DNA from: Terfezia claveryi
Lineage: Eukaryota; Ascomycota; Pezizomycetes; Pezizales; Pezizaceae
Assembly (NCBI GenBank): GCA_015179025.1
Contig: WHUX01000134.1
Coordinates: forward strand, 86,667 to 150,666
Reading direction: 5' to 3'
DNA length: 64,000 bases
Shown here: positions 1 to 12,473 of the stretch, piece after piece
How the letters are laid out: the number at the start of each line of letters is the position of its first letter
Numbering within the stretch: position 1 is the first letter of the stretch
Notes under the pieces: model-generated
Databases searched by the model: none
Seen by the model: only the letters and a program-made list of their open reading frames with translations
What the model was told of the DNA's origin: nothing
Translations under genes and position numbers: made by a program

Positions 1-114
1 AAGTAATATTCGCCCTAGATAATACTATTGCTGACTAGCCATCCATCTTGTCCATCATGATTGGATAATATGGAAGTGAGCAGCTGCAGCAAGTAATATT
101 CGCCCTAGATAATA
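1..114. repeat. 24-bp direct repeat at the window edge
   Basis: The 24 bases at 1-24 recur exactly at 91-114, giving a 90-bp period. The key string is AAGTAATATTCGCCC. Only two copies are visible, and the array may continue to the left of the window. No coding signal accompanies it. Confidence 0.75.
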
Positions 115-1379
115 AGGTACCTGTATACTCCGTAATTTAGAGCCAATATAATATCTCACATAGCTGGCCAATGGGGCACTTATCAGCATTAATAACACTA
201 AGAAGGGGTGATCCTACTTCCAATTGCATTCACTATGCACCATAGCCAGCTATTGAGCATGCAAATAGATGCCTAGTTCTCCACTTCTACATCATCTCGC
301 GTGTAACCCTAGAATATTTGTAATTCGTTCTCTGGCCGATGTTTTCCGGAAGTTACACAATGCAACTGTTCTATCAGGATGACGAGGTGAAAGTTGTGCC
401 TTGCCTTTCCGGGTGCTAGTGGCATTAGTATCCATATATTTTCCATAGTGAGGTAATCCGATACGAGGGTTTAAAGCTCAGTTATACTAGGCCCATCACT
501 CAATGGTCCAAAGGGTGGGAATTTACCTGAAGGTGTGATAAGATATGTATGTAGGAAGAAAAGTTCCCTTTCCCGATGCAGAATGTGCAAAAATAGTTGA
601 ATTGTAGTCTGGTTGGCACAACCCCTCGGTAGAGGGTTGAATTGCATTGAGGGAAAAGGTACATACTTAAATAGTACCAAACTTCCACCGTTTTATCTAG
701 GCCTGCAAATACTTAATTTTGGCCTTTGCCAAATCTTGCGGCTTTACAGAGGCTTCAATGTCTCGTACGCGTCACTTCTCCATGCATGCATGCTTGGCGA
801 ATGGGATAATCAAGAGATTATATGTAGAACATCATGAAGCAGTTTGGGAGTTCCTAGGTATGGTATATCGATATTACTAGGGAGGAGTATGTCTGCGATT
901 GCTTTCAATTCGTAATGCGTTTCACTACCTGGACAGCGTCTGCAATCAAAATATTCATAATCGGCCAGTCATAGACTCCGAATTTAGCGAGAACCGAAAC
1001 GCACAACCATTACTTGGTTTCACAGCATCAGAATATCGATGAGGCCCTTGAGTACCCGACTCCGGGCCGGAAGTAGCGGAGTCTACATAGGGAATTGAAC
1101 CGGGATGTCTTCGGACTGTCCGCGCGGACTGTCCATTGTCAGAAGTGTGGCTTGGCGGGCTGTCCGCAAGTAGCCAGTGGCTAACACCCAGCGCTGTAGA
1201 CCGTCCTTGGGCTCGTTCCCTCCTCTTGTGCCTAGGCCATATTTTGCATGCTCATTTGATGTGCAAGTACAGAAACAATAACCTCAGGAAGGATTTGCAA
1301 TTGCTCAGTGCGGGTCTGCTTAGATGACATGAGAGAATGCCAAGTTCAAAGTAGATGTATGGAGAGTAATTTATCTTCG

Positions 1380-1606
1380 AACAATAAAAATGTAGGACAG
1401 CAAGAAAGATATACAGCTGTTCACACATGGTCTTGATATGCCCTACAATTTCCAGAAGTCTCTTTCTTCCTTCAACCGTCATGACATCTAAGTCCCAACG
1501 AGCCGCTGGGGCTGTATCCTTTACTCGAATTGGATCTTTCGAAATGGCTTCTGGCTCAATATAGCCAGAAGCCGCATTGACCTGGTACATGTAGCTCTTT
1601 CCACAC
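1380..1606 (-). pseudogene. Possible gene fragment (internal exon remnant)
   Basis: On the minus strand an acceptor-like TTTGCAG is followed at 1606 by an open frame that reads CGKSYMYQVNAASGYIEPEAI and continues through roughly 70 residues with a coding-like composition (ARWDLDVMTVEGRKRLLEIV). No start codon, partner exon or stop in a sensible place was found nearby. It may be one exon of a lost gene. No family is recognised. Confidence 0.25.
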
Positions 1607-4534
1607 CTGCAAATTGCAATTGTTATTTTCTCTATGTATGTATTGAATTCTACCAAGTTATATGATTATGAAAATGACATTCGTGCCATTTATGGACAAC
1701 TCTAATATATTCTTGCAACTCCCCCACCCAGACTCAATATCCGTTGCTTCAATATCATTCACTCTACCATATGGCCTGCCTGATCTACCGTGACCAGCCT
1801 TAAATCGCTTGCTTTGATGGATAGCAACCTCAACAAGTAAGCTTTCGAGCAGCAGCTTTGCCTCTACTATTCCGTTGTGGTAAATTTATAAAGTTGATAC
1901 TGACGCTACAGGTGCATAATGACGGGGTGACTCCAGAGTGCAAGCCAGTTGGGGTATATTGTGCAAGTAGCTCCTTACTCATTGTATATCCACTTGCTCC
2001 CAGATCCTCCATTTTGGTGTAGCGTATTGTGTGGAAGTTCCAAGTTATGAAGGATACGTATTAACATAACTTTGCCATTATCTCATACTGATCATAGGAA
2101 ATTGGCGAATTCAATTCTGTAGATAAACTGGCATCGATTGGTTGTAGACCTGCGAGGATTGTAGGCATTACCCAACATATGGCCAAAGGTCAAAGGTGTT
2201 GTTGGATCATTAATTTGCCACCGTGGGTGTAGAAGCAACAATGGAATGAGTTGATTATTGTGGATAAATCCCAGCGTTAAAACCAATCATCACTTTGCTC
2301 TAGCAGGTTCTGGACAGTTCCGTAGCGATTAGCTAGTTGCGGACAGTTCAGCAAGCTGCACTTTGGCAGGCTGGACTAGGTACTTGTGTACTGCAACTCA
2401 GAGTCAGGCTGTTGTCCTTAACCCCTTCTCTTTTCAAAACTCAGTACCTACTAACAAGACTATACTCGTATGCAATATCCCTTGGAACTGTATGACGAGC
2501 CTTTCACCTAGTCTTAGTCTCCTACTCAGTCTGGTGAGAGAGCGGCGCTAGATCGCCAAATCTTAAAATCACTTTCAAAGGAGGCTAAGGCAAATAGAAG
2601 TTCAAAAAAAGGGAATCAGACTAGGAAAAAGTAAACTTATGGATACATAGTCCAGTTGAGGGTAACCTTTGTTGAATTAACCTAGCAATCGAGATCTCAC
2701 TTTGGTCTAGTTGGTTCCAAGCTCGGAGAGTATTCAATTCTAGAGAAGCTCTAGATTCAAAATAAGGATTAATATCTATGCAGGATCCCAGATTCCGCTA
2801 CCACCTGGGTTGGATCTTCTACTGGGGATGGCAATGCACATAATCCCATAACAGCGGTTTTAGGGCTTTCACAATGCTACTTGTAGTAGCTGCTATTGAA
2901 CTGCAAGATGTACGAGCTAGGTTGATGGAGGAGACGTCATGCATCCTGAGCCACGAGAATCCCAGGTATTTAAGCTTGCTGACAAACTTTGGGAGATTTT
3001 CGGTGTAGTCCCCAAGCAAGGCGGGTAAACAAGGAAGCTAGGTAATCACCCCGGAGGAGATAGCATCAATAACGCCGAGAGGGCGGGGAGTTTTAAACTT
3101 AGATATGAGTATAGGGTTTTTACTAACGAAGGCCTGGTCAATTAACTCTATTCCTAAAACACTACAATCTATGAGGGCTAATGTAACCACTATTTTATTA
3201 TTGTTATAGGTACAACAAAACGTTCGCCAAAGCGAGACTCATTTAGACTATCAAAGAGTGAGCATTATTTGGTGCTGTTAGGACTAGGGTCACTTTTGGT
3301 CCAGTTGGCTCTAACAAGATAGCTGTTTGTTGATCCAGACTATTTGTTGATAGCAATTAGCCATATCTCTTATGACCTTTATAGGATGCCAAAGGAGGGG
3401 CATCCCGGATAGCCAAGGAATGAGGTTGCTCGCACTAGTCAGTGCAGTCATTACTTAGGATTATTCTTTGCTAGTACTTAAGTATTACTACAGGTAGTCT
3501 GAAAGAAAACTAAGTATAAAAGTAAAATGAGAATGAGATCAAAATAAGGGTCTAGACTTGAACTATTAAGGTAACAAAGTTCACAAATTTCAACACCACT
3601 TAATTTCACGTCACAAAACTAGGATTGACAATGAGCCCTATCAAATACCTCTTCCTTCATACCTCCCAAAAAGTACTGAGTTCTATCAAAACCTCTCAAC
3701 AACTGGCAAGTGCAAATGCAATAGCCCTTTTTCACCTTTTCAATACTTCCGCCGGGCGCTCATGACGAGGCTTTTCTCCTGTAACTCCTCTCTGCTCTAC
3801 TGTAGGATCTATTCATTAATATGAGTGGAGAGACTGCTGTAGCAGAAAAAAAAAAGCAGGCTCGGCCATCTGGCTGATGCATTTACCACTTTCTTCCGCC
3901 TGGTGTTCGGAATACTCATTTCCAGCATTCCACCAAAGTCTCAGTTCACAGAGCATTGATCATTGCATACCAGCTTCCCCCATTGCTCAAGCGTTAAATG
4001 CCAATACGCCATGGCCCACCCAAGCCGTACTTTTTTGGATCCTCTGTCTCTGAGCACTTGCAATGCACTTGATGTTGGCACTCTCGTTAGAGTTCAGAAC
4101 AATAATTCCGGTTGTTGTCAATTCTTGTAGGTCTGGAAAGGTTCTCTTTGACACCTCAGTTGTTTTGCATGGGCGTGGCTGTGGGAGGCTTTTTCCATCG
4201 GGCCGTAGATGTTTTTTTTTTTTTCAAGCGTATAGGTAGCGAGCGAGCTGTTGACTTTGACATATTGAACAACCATCACAATTTTGCCGTGTGAGGTTCC
4301 ACGTATGTAGTCGAAAACCAGAGGCCAGAGCTCGCTGATAGGGGGTAAGCTCTGTCCGGGGAATTCGTGGTTGTCGTACCATGTTGTGAGTAAAGGGGAA
4401 GTGGTGAAGCCCCTAAGCTTTGGTTTGCGGCTCTGCGTACTAAGCCTTACGATCTAGAGCTATGCAAGGGCAGTATAAACCTAAACTTCCGGCAGCATAA
4501 CCTAAGTTTGAACCTAGATAAAATCCGCATGTTT

Positions 4535-4629
4535 ACACTGCTCTTTCAACTACAGTAACAGCAATCACTATGCTGCTCCTTCAACTATAGTAACAGCAGT
4601 CACTATGCTGCTCCTTCAACTACCGTAAT
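4535..4629. repeat. Imperfect tandem repeat, ~35-bp unit, about 2.8 copies
   Basis: The string CACTATGCTGCTCCTTCAAC followed by TATAGTAACAGCAGT repeats with small changes at about 4535, 4566 and 4601. It lies in non-coding DNA. Confidence 0.7.
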
Positions 4630-7600
4630 CCCATCCTCAAGATCTCACACACTGAACAATACTATGTATACCAACTCGAGCATAGGAATTTAAAAGTAAA
4701 ACATGGCCCCAAAGTATGAACTTCTCATACTTAGTTTCTTGCCCAATATTATCATTATGCAGTTATCCTGTGTAATCTTAGTATTTGTGGTTCTGGGCTT
4801 AATGGGCTTGCTTAATTGACTGGTTGCACTGGATAGATTCTGATCATATTTTCATTACTCTCTAGGGACTAAGCTTTTAGAAGCTATAAACAACTGCATG
4901 TGTTAAAAGCACTACGCCTTATAGTGGTAGAAAATAGTAAAGGCTCCAGTAGACAGAAATAGGCACTATAGCGGTGTGGTAAGCACATCACTTGAAAACA
5001 ATCGGACCTTGTTATAAGCTTGCAGCTAATCCAAATTTTACTTTAGTGATCTTAGGAGCTGATATCTGCAGTGCTACAGTTCTTGCAAGCCAGTAGAAGT
5101 CCCTGCTACTCTAGGTGAAGCACTTACAGATAGTGAGGAAGTTGAAGACGATTTTCCTAGTGAGCAGCTGGAGAATAAGGAGAATGAAAAGCCTGTCTAA
5201 AGCATACAATATGAATTATCCCAATTTATTACATCTGCTTCTGCCTTCCAAGAACGTTCCATGATTTTAGACCCCACCTCTTCTAGTTTCTGCCTATAAA
5301 GCCCCACTTCCTATTACGAGTAGTAAGTCATTTACCTAATAAGGATGGGGATGAGGTTACTCCTCTCAGGACTATGGATGCTAAATAGCAGCTCCTCTGT
5401 AAGTAACGAAGGGCTCACGATTGGAAGTAGAGGGAAAAAAAGAGGGCAGGTCTAGGTAGACAGCCTAAAATGGTTAGTTCAATAGAAGGGAATCTTATCG
5501 GACCTCATTGTTTAGTAGTAATATAAGAGTAATACATATCACATTTTCCTTTTTCAGTTCATGACATCTAAGTTTGCTTGTAGTCTCAATCGTTTGCTTA
5601 TATAAACAATGAATATATGCCTTTGTTCAATTTCTCCCTTTATTCAATTTGCCCCTTTGTTCACTTCAACTCATCCTAACTTGTGAGGTATTTGAGAATC
5701 TTATTCATTTCTCATAACAAACATTAACAGTTCAACCCACATAAGTTGTGCTCACGATAATTCAAGGGTAAGTCCTTTAAGTTCTGTAACTAGAGACCAG
5801 CTATGCAAGTCATAAGTAGAAAGATTACTGACAGAGACATCACAGACATTTTTACTCACATAACTTGGCCTTAGAATATTCAAAGGTTGTGTCCTTGCGG
5901 GTTGCTTGAATTGGAAAGATAGTGTAATTTGCTGAATTGGAAAAAGTCTCATACTGCATCCAGTATAATATCTACTATTGGCTATTGCCAGTGCCAGTTA
6001 GAAGGCCTTATTTTCTATAGGTATGTGCTACAAGGTCGTGTATAATCCAAAGTCATACTGCATAGGTTGTGTCACAGATGGTATCACAGATATCCATAGA
6101 TCTGACAAGAAAGCATGTAGCCAAAAAAACAGACTATCAAAACAAGGGATTATAATGGTAGGTCCTGTACAGAAAAAGAAGATACTATCGAAGAAGAACA
6201 CAATATCCAAGATTCAAACAATAGATAAACGCAAATGGAGAAAGACGTCTATAACAACTGTGTCAGTCACACCTATCCTAGCTGCACCTGCCCCAGCCCC
6301 AGTTATGCCAGTAAACCCATATGAGAAGTATGTGGAATTTCCTTAGGGCTTAAAAGAATTTGACCCAGATAAAGAGTTTAGTGGGAGTCGTAAAGTTTAG
6401 GGAACATCAACCAATCCATATACCAGAAAAATCCGGGAATCTCAGAAAAGATTGCTGGGTCCACTTCTAGCATTCAAACGAGCCAAGGACTGGAAGCGCC
6501 AAAAAGTTAACAGGACTCTCAAAGCTAGCGTGGTGGAGAGTGAGCATACCACTGTTACCGGTGTAGCAATTAGGACGAAGAGGAATCAGCTAAGTGATGT
6601 TGATTATTTATGTCTCATAACCGACTATTCTTATTCACCATGGTGGTTATGGGACTATTAAATTAACACTGGGGTTCAGGTGCCGAGAAATACAAACTTC
6701 CACAATCAGGTCACTGATGTGGAAAAGTTCAGGGTAACTATAATTCCTTGCAGGAAGGCAGTTATTTTGAACAGGGACAGTATTTACCCTCACAAAAATA
6801 TTTTCTCGATATGGTCAGTTTAGATCAGATAGCACGGGAAAGCAATAGAATTCTGGTCACTCACAGTCCCTCTCATCCTGTTAAATGAATATGTCTCCCC
6901 CCCCACAGCCTCTGATATCTAATGATATATTTCCCGGGATGGTTCCAGCAGCAATTCTAGCCTACTTTGCCCGGATAATGTATAATAATAATATATCCCA
7001 AAGTTTGAACCTATTCGGCCCCCAAAAATAGTTATGCCCAAACGGTTACCGTTACCCACTATATGAGGTTTAAGGGACACACAAATAGCACTGCTCGGGT
7101 AAGAGGAATATTGAAATTCAGAATAGTAACTCTACGTGGCAAGAAGCAAGTTGTATAAATTTCCGCCGGGCGCTAGGAGGAGACTACCATGTTTATAGCA
7201 GGTGCTATAACTAGATTTGAAGCCTACCGAGATTGGAAAAGAAGCAGCACATATCTCAGTGAGTGAAATCAGGATGAGGCTTCAGATCTCTGGAACGGCC
7301 AGGCATATGGGGGTCATGGGTACTGTACAGTATATGCATCACGAGTGATACCTCATGCCTGAAGTGGCAACAATCAACGGCGTAATATTCGCCCCTTCCG
7401 CGATCGCCTCTTGTAACTAGATGAGAAATAGGATAGCACACACCAAGATGATCACGAGCCTACTACCTCTAATTAACTTGCTTTTGGAAAACGACTTTTC
7501 TTGCCATGGCCTCTTGGGGTATTGCCCCTTTTTTTTTTTTCTAAAGTGGGTGCCATGTGGAAGCTTCTTATCTAGTACTATCAGTGCAAGGGTAAAACCA

Positions 7601-8882
7601 GATTCAAAGAGGTCCTGCATTTGGTTGGCAGGCGATGGGATTTTTATATACAGGTAGATGTATATTCGTTAATATTCGTTAATGCCTGAGTAGATATAGC
7701 TGCACGACAAAGTTTCAAGGAATTGAGAAGATCGCTAAATTGAATGTGGGACAGCGTCTTGGGCATGCGTAACACCCACAATATAGGTAGGCGCTGCGGC
7801 CCTGAAGGTAGACCCCCTGATTGTCATGCAAATCGTATCCGCCTTGCCACTCAGGGTAGTACCCGGATCGATTGGTCTGTGTAAGGCGATGATGGGATTG
7901 GCATAGTTAAAAGGGTATGCATAAGTCTTGCTGGTACCTATATGTAATAGTCCTGCACTGTTACCTGGGAATGCGGGGCTGAGATAAAAATGTTATAATA
8001 TAAGAAAGAGCCTGAGCACATCGGCCTTGGCGGACTCCCATTCTCAGCACACAGAATCTGGCAGGTTCAATGTTAGTTTTTAGTTTTGGGTAATGCCCGA
8101 AACAGCAAATTGTAGTTCAACTCCCCAACTCTACTACGCAGATTGACATTCCTTTTATAGCAGTAAACAATTTTTGGGTTATAGTTCAGGGTAACCCTGC
8201 GGACTAATCCTAGCCTATAATCTTTGCATCCGCGGCGAAAGCGCATGCATAAGCCCCCCTGACATTTTGAGAAAGCATATTTAACAACTGTACTCTGTAC
8301 GGGTTTTGGCTAAAATCCCGGATAATCCATTGGCTCCTCAAGCCTCAACCTTGGAAACCATACGGCTATACTGTGTGAGTAGGCGTACCGATGATTTTGT
8401 GAGTAGTGTAACTTTAGTTTTCTGAATTTCTGGCTTATCGCACAACCTCCCTCCTGGCGGACATTATGCATTATCAAGATGGTGTGTTGATCAAAAAGGC
8501 TGTGAACAGATTTTATGGGCAGAGGTTGGCATGTCAGATTCAATCTTCTAACTTGATATCCCAGCTGCAAAGCTTTGCCAAGCATGACATCAGTGGGACT
8601 CGTCCCATACTTACCTTAGAGCGGACATGCAGAAGTTGTCTTACCCGAAACCGCTAGAGGGCCAAGCAAGACTTGCACCAACACCACAAACCTTGCTCCT
8701 TTACGATCAAGATCCTTTATTGCGTTGTTCACTGCTTCAATAATGGCGACAAATAAGCGGAAGGTACTTGCAACAGATTGTAATGCCCCTACGACATCCT
8801 CTTAACGCTCCAGGGGTCTCTTCCGCCACAGTTCCATCCCGTTTCGGCCCCTCTTGCTGCCCTATTACCAGGCGATACCCCC

Positions 8883-9851
8883 GTGTCAATCCCTGTGAAA
8901 AAGTTGACTTTCCAGCGCATAGTTGCGGCCTTCGGTCTCACCTTTTCCGACCACTATCTCGACAGGGAATCCCACTTTGTTCAGATACCCCGGGACGGAG
9001 AGAATGACGTTCTCGACATGGAGTTGATCAATCACGCCTGCTTAGGTCCCCGTTGCGCTTCAACTTCTTGTACGGGAGCATCTTCCCTTGGGAAACCGAA
9101 GCCGCCTGCGGCATTGCTGTTGACCAAGCAATTCTGGAGGCTATCGCAATTAACGTCTCGCATGGCAGACGATTGGCGGTCCGCCACTGAACGCCCTGAC
9201 AGTACACTTGCAGACATTGAATAGAACCTCCGCAATCTTCGACGCCGTACTCCTACTAATGTCGCCCGTCGTGTCCAATGCTTGGCTGAGGTGAAGATTA
9301 CCTCCCCCGTTCACCTCCAGCAAGATAGTCAGCTCTCCAAGGCAGTAGTCTATACTGGCAGGGCCGACTATGCTGTCAGTACCCGTGATCCGGCAACAAA
9401 CCGACTGACCTCATACCTTAGCCTCGTGGAGGCTAATGAGGCACTCTTCACCCATGCCAGAGCCGAGGTCCTAGGGTATGTGGCGTGTATTTGGGAGGGG
9501 AGGAAAAAAAAGGGTGCGCGTATAGACTGTTCAACATATGGACTCGCAACGGACGGGCTCAAATGGCAAGTTGTGATGATTGATCATGATGGTGTAGTGA
9601 AAGAAGGCAAGCTTCTAGATGCAAAGCTTGACGGCTGGTCTGCTGTACTACAAATGCTAGTAACCCTGATTAAACGGGCAAGGGAGTTTCAAACTCCAAA
9701 GAACTCTCCACAGAGGCCAGGGTATGCGGAGGCCGGAGGAGAGATAGCCGCGATAATTGATGACGGGGATCAAGTGCAACATGAGGCCAATTTTCTTGCA
9801 CATGGTGAAACCTTGACGGCAGAGGATCATGATTTATTTCCGTATGTGTGA
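8883..9851 (+). pseudogene. Broken fungal PD-(D/E)XK-type nuclease-like gene
   Basis: The 3' part (9282-9851) encodes a pattern seen in fungal restriction-endonuclease-fold proteins. GRADYAVS supplies the Asp strand, LSLVEANEALF is where these proteins normally carry an E-A-K core, and RIDCSTYGLATDGLKWQVVMI is the last strands with the usual YGIATDG-like string. The catalytic Lys is replaced by Asn (VEAN). Upstream, the frame from 8883 (MSIPVKKLTFQRIV...) reaches an in-frame TAG at 9222-9224. The same frame then continues into the 9282 region. Between about 9040 and 9270 the best coding-like peptides (LRFNFLYGSIFPWETEAACG and PPLNALTVHLQTLNRTSAIF) lie in other frames, so several shifts are likely. 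No intron repairs this. It is probably a dead, TE-associated or Crinkler-type nuclease copy. Confidence 0.55.
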
Positions 9852-10183
9852 AGTTGTTTCTGTAATGCCACGCATGTGATTTTTTGTTAGATTACCGGTT
9901 GAAGGGGATATTTGAATTAAATGAATAGCTTTCTAAGTATACTATCCAAGCCATCCCATGTACCGTGTCATGTCTCACTTGTCCACTTTCTGTTGCTTGC
10001 TTCTTCACTGTGAGTGCATGGTTCTTTGACAAATCTTGGTCCTAGTAATGAGCGTCTTCCCTAGCCCGAGTGATCTTATGGGAAGGATTACAATAGATCT
10101 GGATTTTTTTTTCCGTGTACTATAAGTACCGTGTTTGATATCAAACGTTACTTATATATATACGAGACGTTGCCGCTCGAGTA

Positions 10184-10658
10184 CAGATGACTCTCGTTAC
10201 AAGCATATCGTCGGGACGGGGGGAAGGTATGCTTATATAACTAGAGAAAAATTTTTTATTACTAGGTAGGAAAGCCTCCAAACTTGGGTTTTCGAATTCG
10301 AACCAGCGTTTAATATGTTCGCCATGTTGAACTCGGGTTCTGTTTTGCACATGTCTGTAGATATATTCTGAGAACTCTTTGCAGAAGACATAGAAATGTA
10401 TGTGTTGTATGGTTGCGTGTGTTGTGTTTGTTGTAAGATATAGCGTAAGCATACTTAAGAAGTAGTACCTATATCGATAAACCTCTAGTTATGGTTTAGC
10501 GCTTCTCTTGCTACAAGTCATATGTATGGTGACTAAGCAAAAAAATAAGAATATTCTAGTTGGTAACGGAAATATGCTTATATACTATGACTGCCGAAGG
10601 TATGCTTGTAACCAATATATATGCTTGTATCTGGTATGCTTGTAACGAGAGTCATCTG
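10184..10658. mobile_element. MITE-like element with 24-bp perfect inverted ends
   Basis: Bases 10184-10207 (beginning CAGATGACTCTCGTTAC) are the exact reverse complement of 10635-10658, enclosing 475 bp. The CAG...CTG ends and a TA just before the left end fit pogo/Tc1-type miniature elements. The base pair after the right end is TC rather than TA, so the target duplication is imperfect. Internally it is AT-rich and non-coding. Confidence 0.6.
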
Positions 10659-10732
10659 TCCTGGGGGACAGGGCGAATATAGTTGTTTTGCAACACACTG
10701 AATCTCAGGCTCGATAGAAGCATACCAGATAT

Positions 10733-10822
10733 ACAGAGGACTCTCAATACAAGCATATCGTTCTGACTGGGAGAAGTATGCTTGTAACCAATATAATAAA
10801 ATATATGCTTATAGCAAGAGAA
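10733..10822. mobile_element. Partial second copy of the same MITE end
   Basis: ACAGAGGACTCTCAATAC followed by AAGCATATCG at 10733-10760 matches the left end of the 10184 element with four changes. It is followed by the same GGGAGAAGTATGCTTGTAAC interior. No matching right terminus is visible, so it looks truncated. Confidence 0.5.
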
Positions 10823-11882
10823 AATAGGGTAACTATGGAATTCGCTAGCTAGTGGTAGGAAATATTGCGGATTAGGCTTATGAATAAAAGCAGAGCATAC
10901 AAATAAAGAAATAGCGGAATATCAAGGCGGAAGCGCCTCCGGGAGCACCAAAAGTCATTGATCCTGCGCCGGGCAGACGCCTGCGTTTGAATTCCTACAA
11001 TCTCCGTTTTTTTTTTTTTTTCTCACGCTGTAGAACATCTTGCAGCTCCCTGATACTGTATTAGCTGTAGGTTCAGCTTGAAGAGAAAAGAGGAGTAATC
11101 CTTCAATATATGCGAGAACTGCCTGAGGTGTAACCGGAGGAGGATAGGTATATAGCCAGGTCGGCTTGGAATGTTCTTCGGATTTTCTTTGGCATATGTC
11201 TTTATGGCTTGACGCTCAAGCTCCGATCATGCCTGAAGATCGTGCCTGAAGAGGAGGCCATCGCAATATGTATGGTGAATGCAATTCTGCGGGGTAATTT
11301 CTTATTGACTACTCCCTCTTCTTTATTTATGAAAACTCACTACTCATATGTAGTGGGCCATGATGAGCCACTTGGAATCCTCAGTGGAACTAAGAATGTA
11401 CTTAAGTTCTATAATCCGTACACTTGCGCACAGAGAGTGAAAGGGACACTATAGTCGCCGACTGAAAAACACTCGAGTGGAGAGCTAGTCCAGCACGGTA
11501 GTGGAAAACGACCATCCCCTTCAAGGCCATCACAATCCATTACACCAGTGGAGAAAACATACAGCTCGCTACTCATCGTTCCACTCCTAGTCGGTCGTAC
11601 CCCTAGGGTTGTTCTGTGTTTTTCCTGATCGGCGGTCCTCTAGCGTGCTCTTACTCTGACCAGGTTCCAGTTGTCATTCTCCCACTTTGTACGTACTCAT
11701 TGGGTTTGGTGAACGGTAACCGCTCGTGTGGTTAAGGTTCCTGGTAATTTCGCCGTGGTGGGTTGTTTGCCGTGGTGGATTGTTTGCTACATAAATATGC
11801 TGGGTGCGAGACTAGTCGCTTAGAGAGAGTGTCTTAATAAACAATTGAGGGCGGAAGAGGGCTATTTTATTGTATGGCTGAT

Positions 11883-12473
11883 TTAGTCCCTGGACCCCTC
11901 ATGCTCTGCAATGACATGCTCAGTCTTCTCTTCAAGGCTGTAACTGTCGGTGACTCGGACGTACTGGTGAGCGCGCTGTGGAACCACCGCAACAGGCCTA
12001 GTATTTATCGCGTTGACTGTACCTCCATAATTCTGTACTGGGCGAGCGTGAAGTTGACCCCTTGGTCCAACTTTCCCTCCTACAGTCAACCCTGGAATCG
12101 GGTCAATTCCCAGCTTGTACACGTGCTTTCGAGAATTAAAGCCAATGCAACAGCAGGACCAGGAGCATTCTTTACTTTCTAGAACGTCTGGGTCGTTTGG
12201 AAGATGTGGTAGTTCAGGCCTAGCCTGAGAGGGTGTAGTAGCACAGCTCCAGAGGCAATTAGGGATGCAGCAGAGGAGACAGTTGAAGCAAGCCAAGGCA
12301 CAATATCTCTTGCGTATGCGCGGAGCTCGAGGCAACGAGTGTAATGTATCTACGTCGTCGTCATAGGCTGGTGGTGATTCCAGAGACTGCTCATTGATAT
12401 CGTCCGTTGCAGGATGTGACATGACTTCTTGCGTTGAGGTGAGCGTTTCTGTTTCGTTCGTGGTTGTGGCCAT
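11883..12473 (-). CDS. Small Cys-rich membrane-anchored protein with PPxY motif
   Basis: Single-exon 196-residue protein of unknown function. The N-terminal third is polar and acidic, with a PPAY motif followed by an acidic run (about residues 34-40). A basic patch (RIRKR) precedes a Cys-rich hydrophobic segment, CALACFNCLLCCIPNCLWSC, about residues 58-77, which could be a membrane segment or a palmitoylated anchor. A second Cys cluster (CSWSCCCIGF) follows, and the tail is polar. PPxY motifs bind WW domains of Nedd4/Rsp5 ubiquitin ligases, so an adaptor-like role is possible but inferred. It is the first of four small same-strand membrane-protein genes. An AT-rich TTAAATATT lies about 30-40 bp upstream of the ATG. 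Confidence 0.6.
   Translation of the reverse strand: MATTTNETETLTSTQEVMSHPATDDINEQSLESPPAYDDDVDTLHSLPRAPRIRKRYCALACFNCLLCCIPNCLWSCATTPSQARPELPHLPNDPDVLESKECSWSCCCIGFNSRKHVYKLGIDPIPGLTVGGKVGPRGQLHARPVQNYGGTVNAINTRPVAVVPQRAHQYVRVTDSYSLEEKTEHVIAEHEGSRD

Larger units (their letters stand above)
115..8760. other. Gene-poor decayed region
   Basis: I see no intact gene in this 8.6 kb. Open frames are all under about 110 codons, lack family resemblance and are shadows or random. The stretch holds a possible exon fragment (1380-1606), a 35-bp tandem repeat (4535-4629), a shared TTCCGCCGGGCGCT string near 3747 and 7162, and one copy of a dispersed 18-nt motif (605-623). A basic low-complexity frame at 6023-6346 looks like a degraded transposon or gene remnant, but I cannot name it. 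Confidence 0.6.
9852..11882. other. Intergenic with MITE-like inverted repeats
   Basis: No convincing gene. The first 1 kb contains many TATGCTTGTAAC / GTTACAAGCATA strings in both orientations, belonging to the element at 10184-10658 and a partial second copy. A short frame at 11209-11454 (81 codons) has no recognisable family and no support beyond being open. Confidence 0.55.

Noticed and set aside
1088..1112. GAATTGAACCGGGATGTC, a tRNA T-arm-like string
   Set aside because: No acceptor stem, anticodon arm or D-arm can be built around it.
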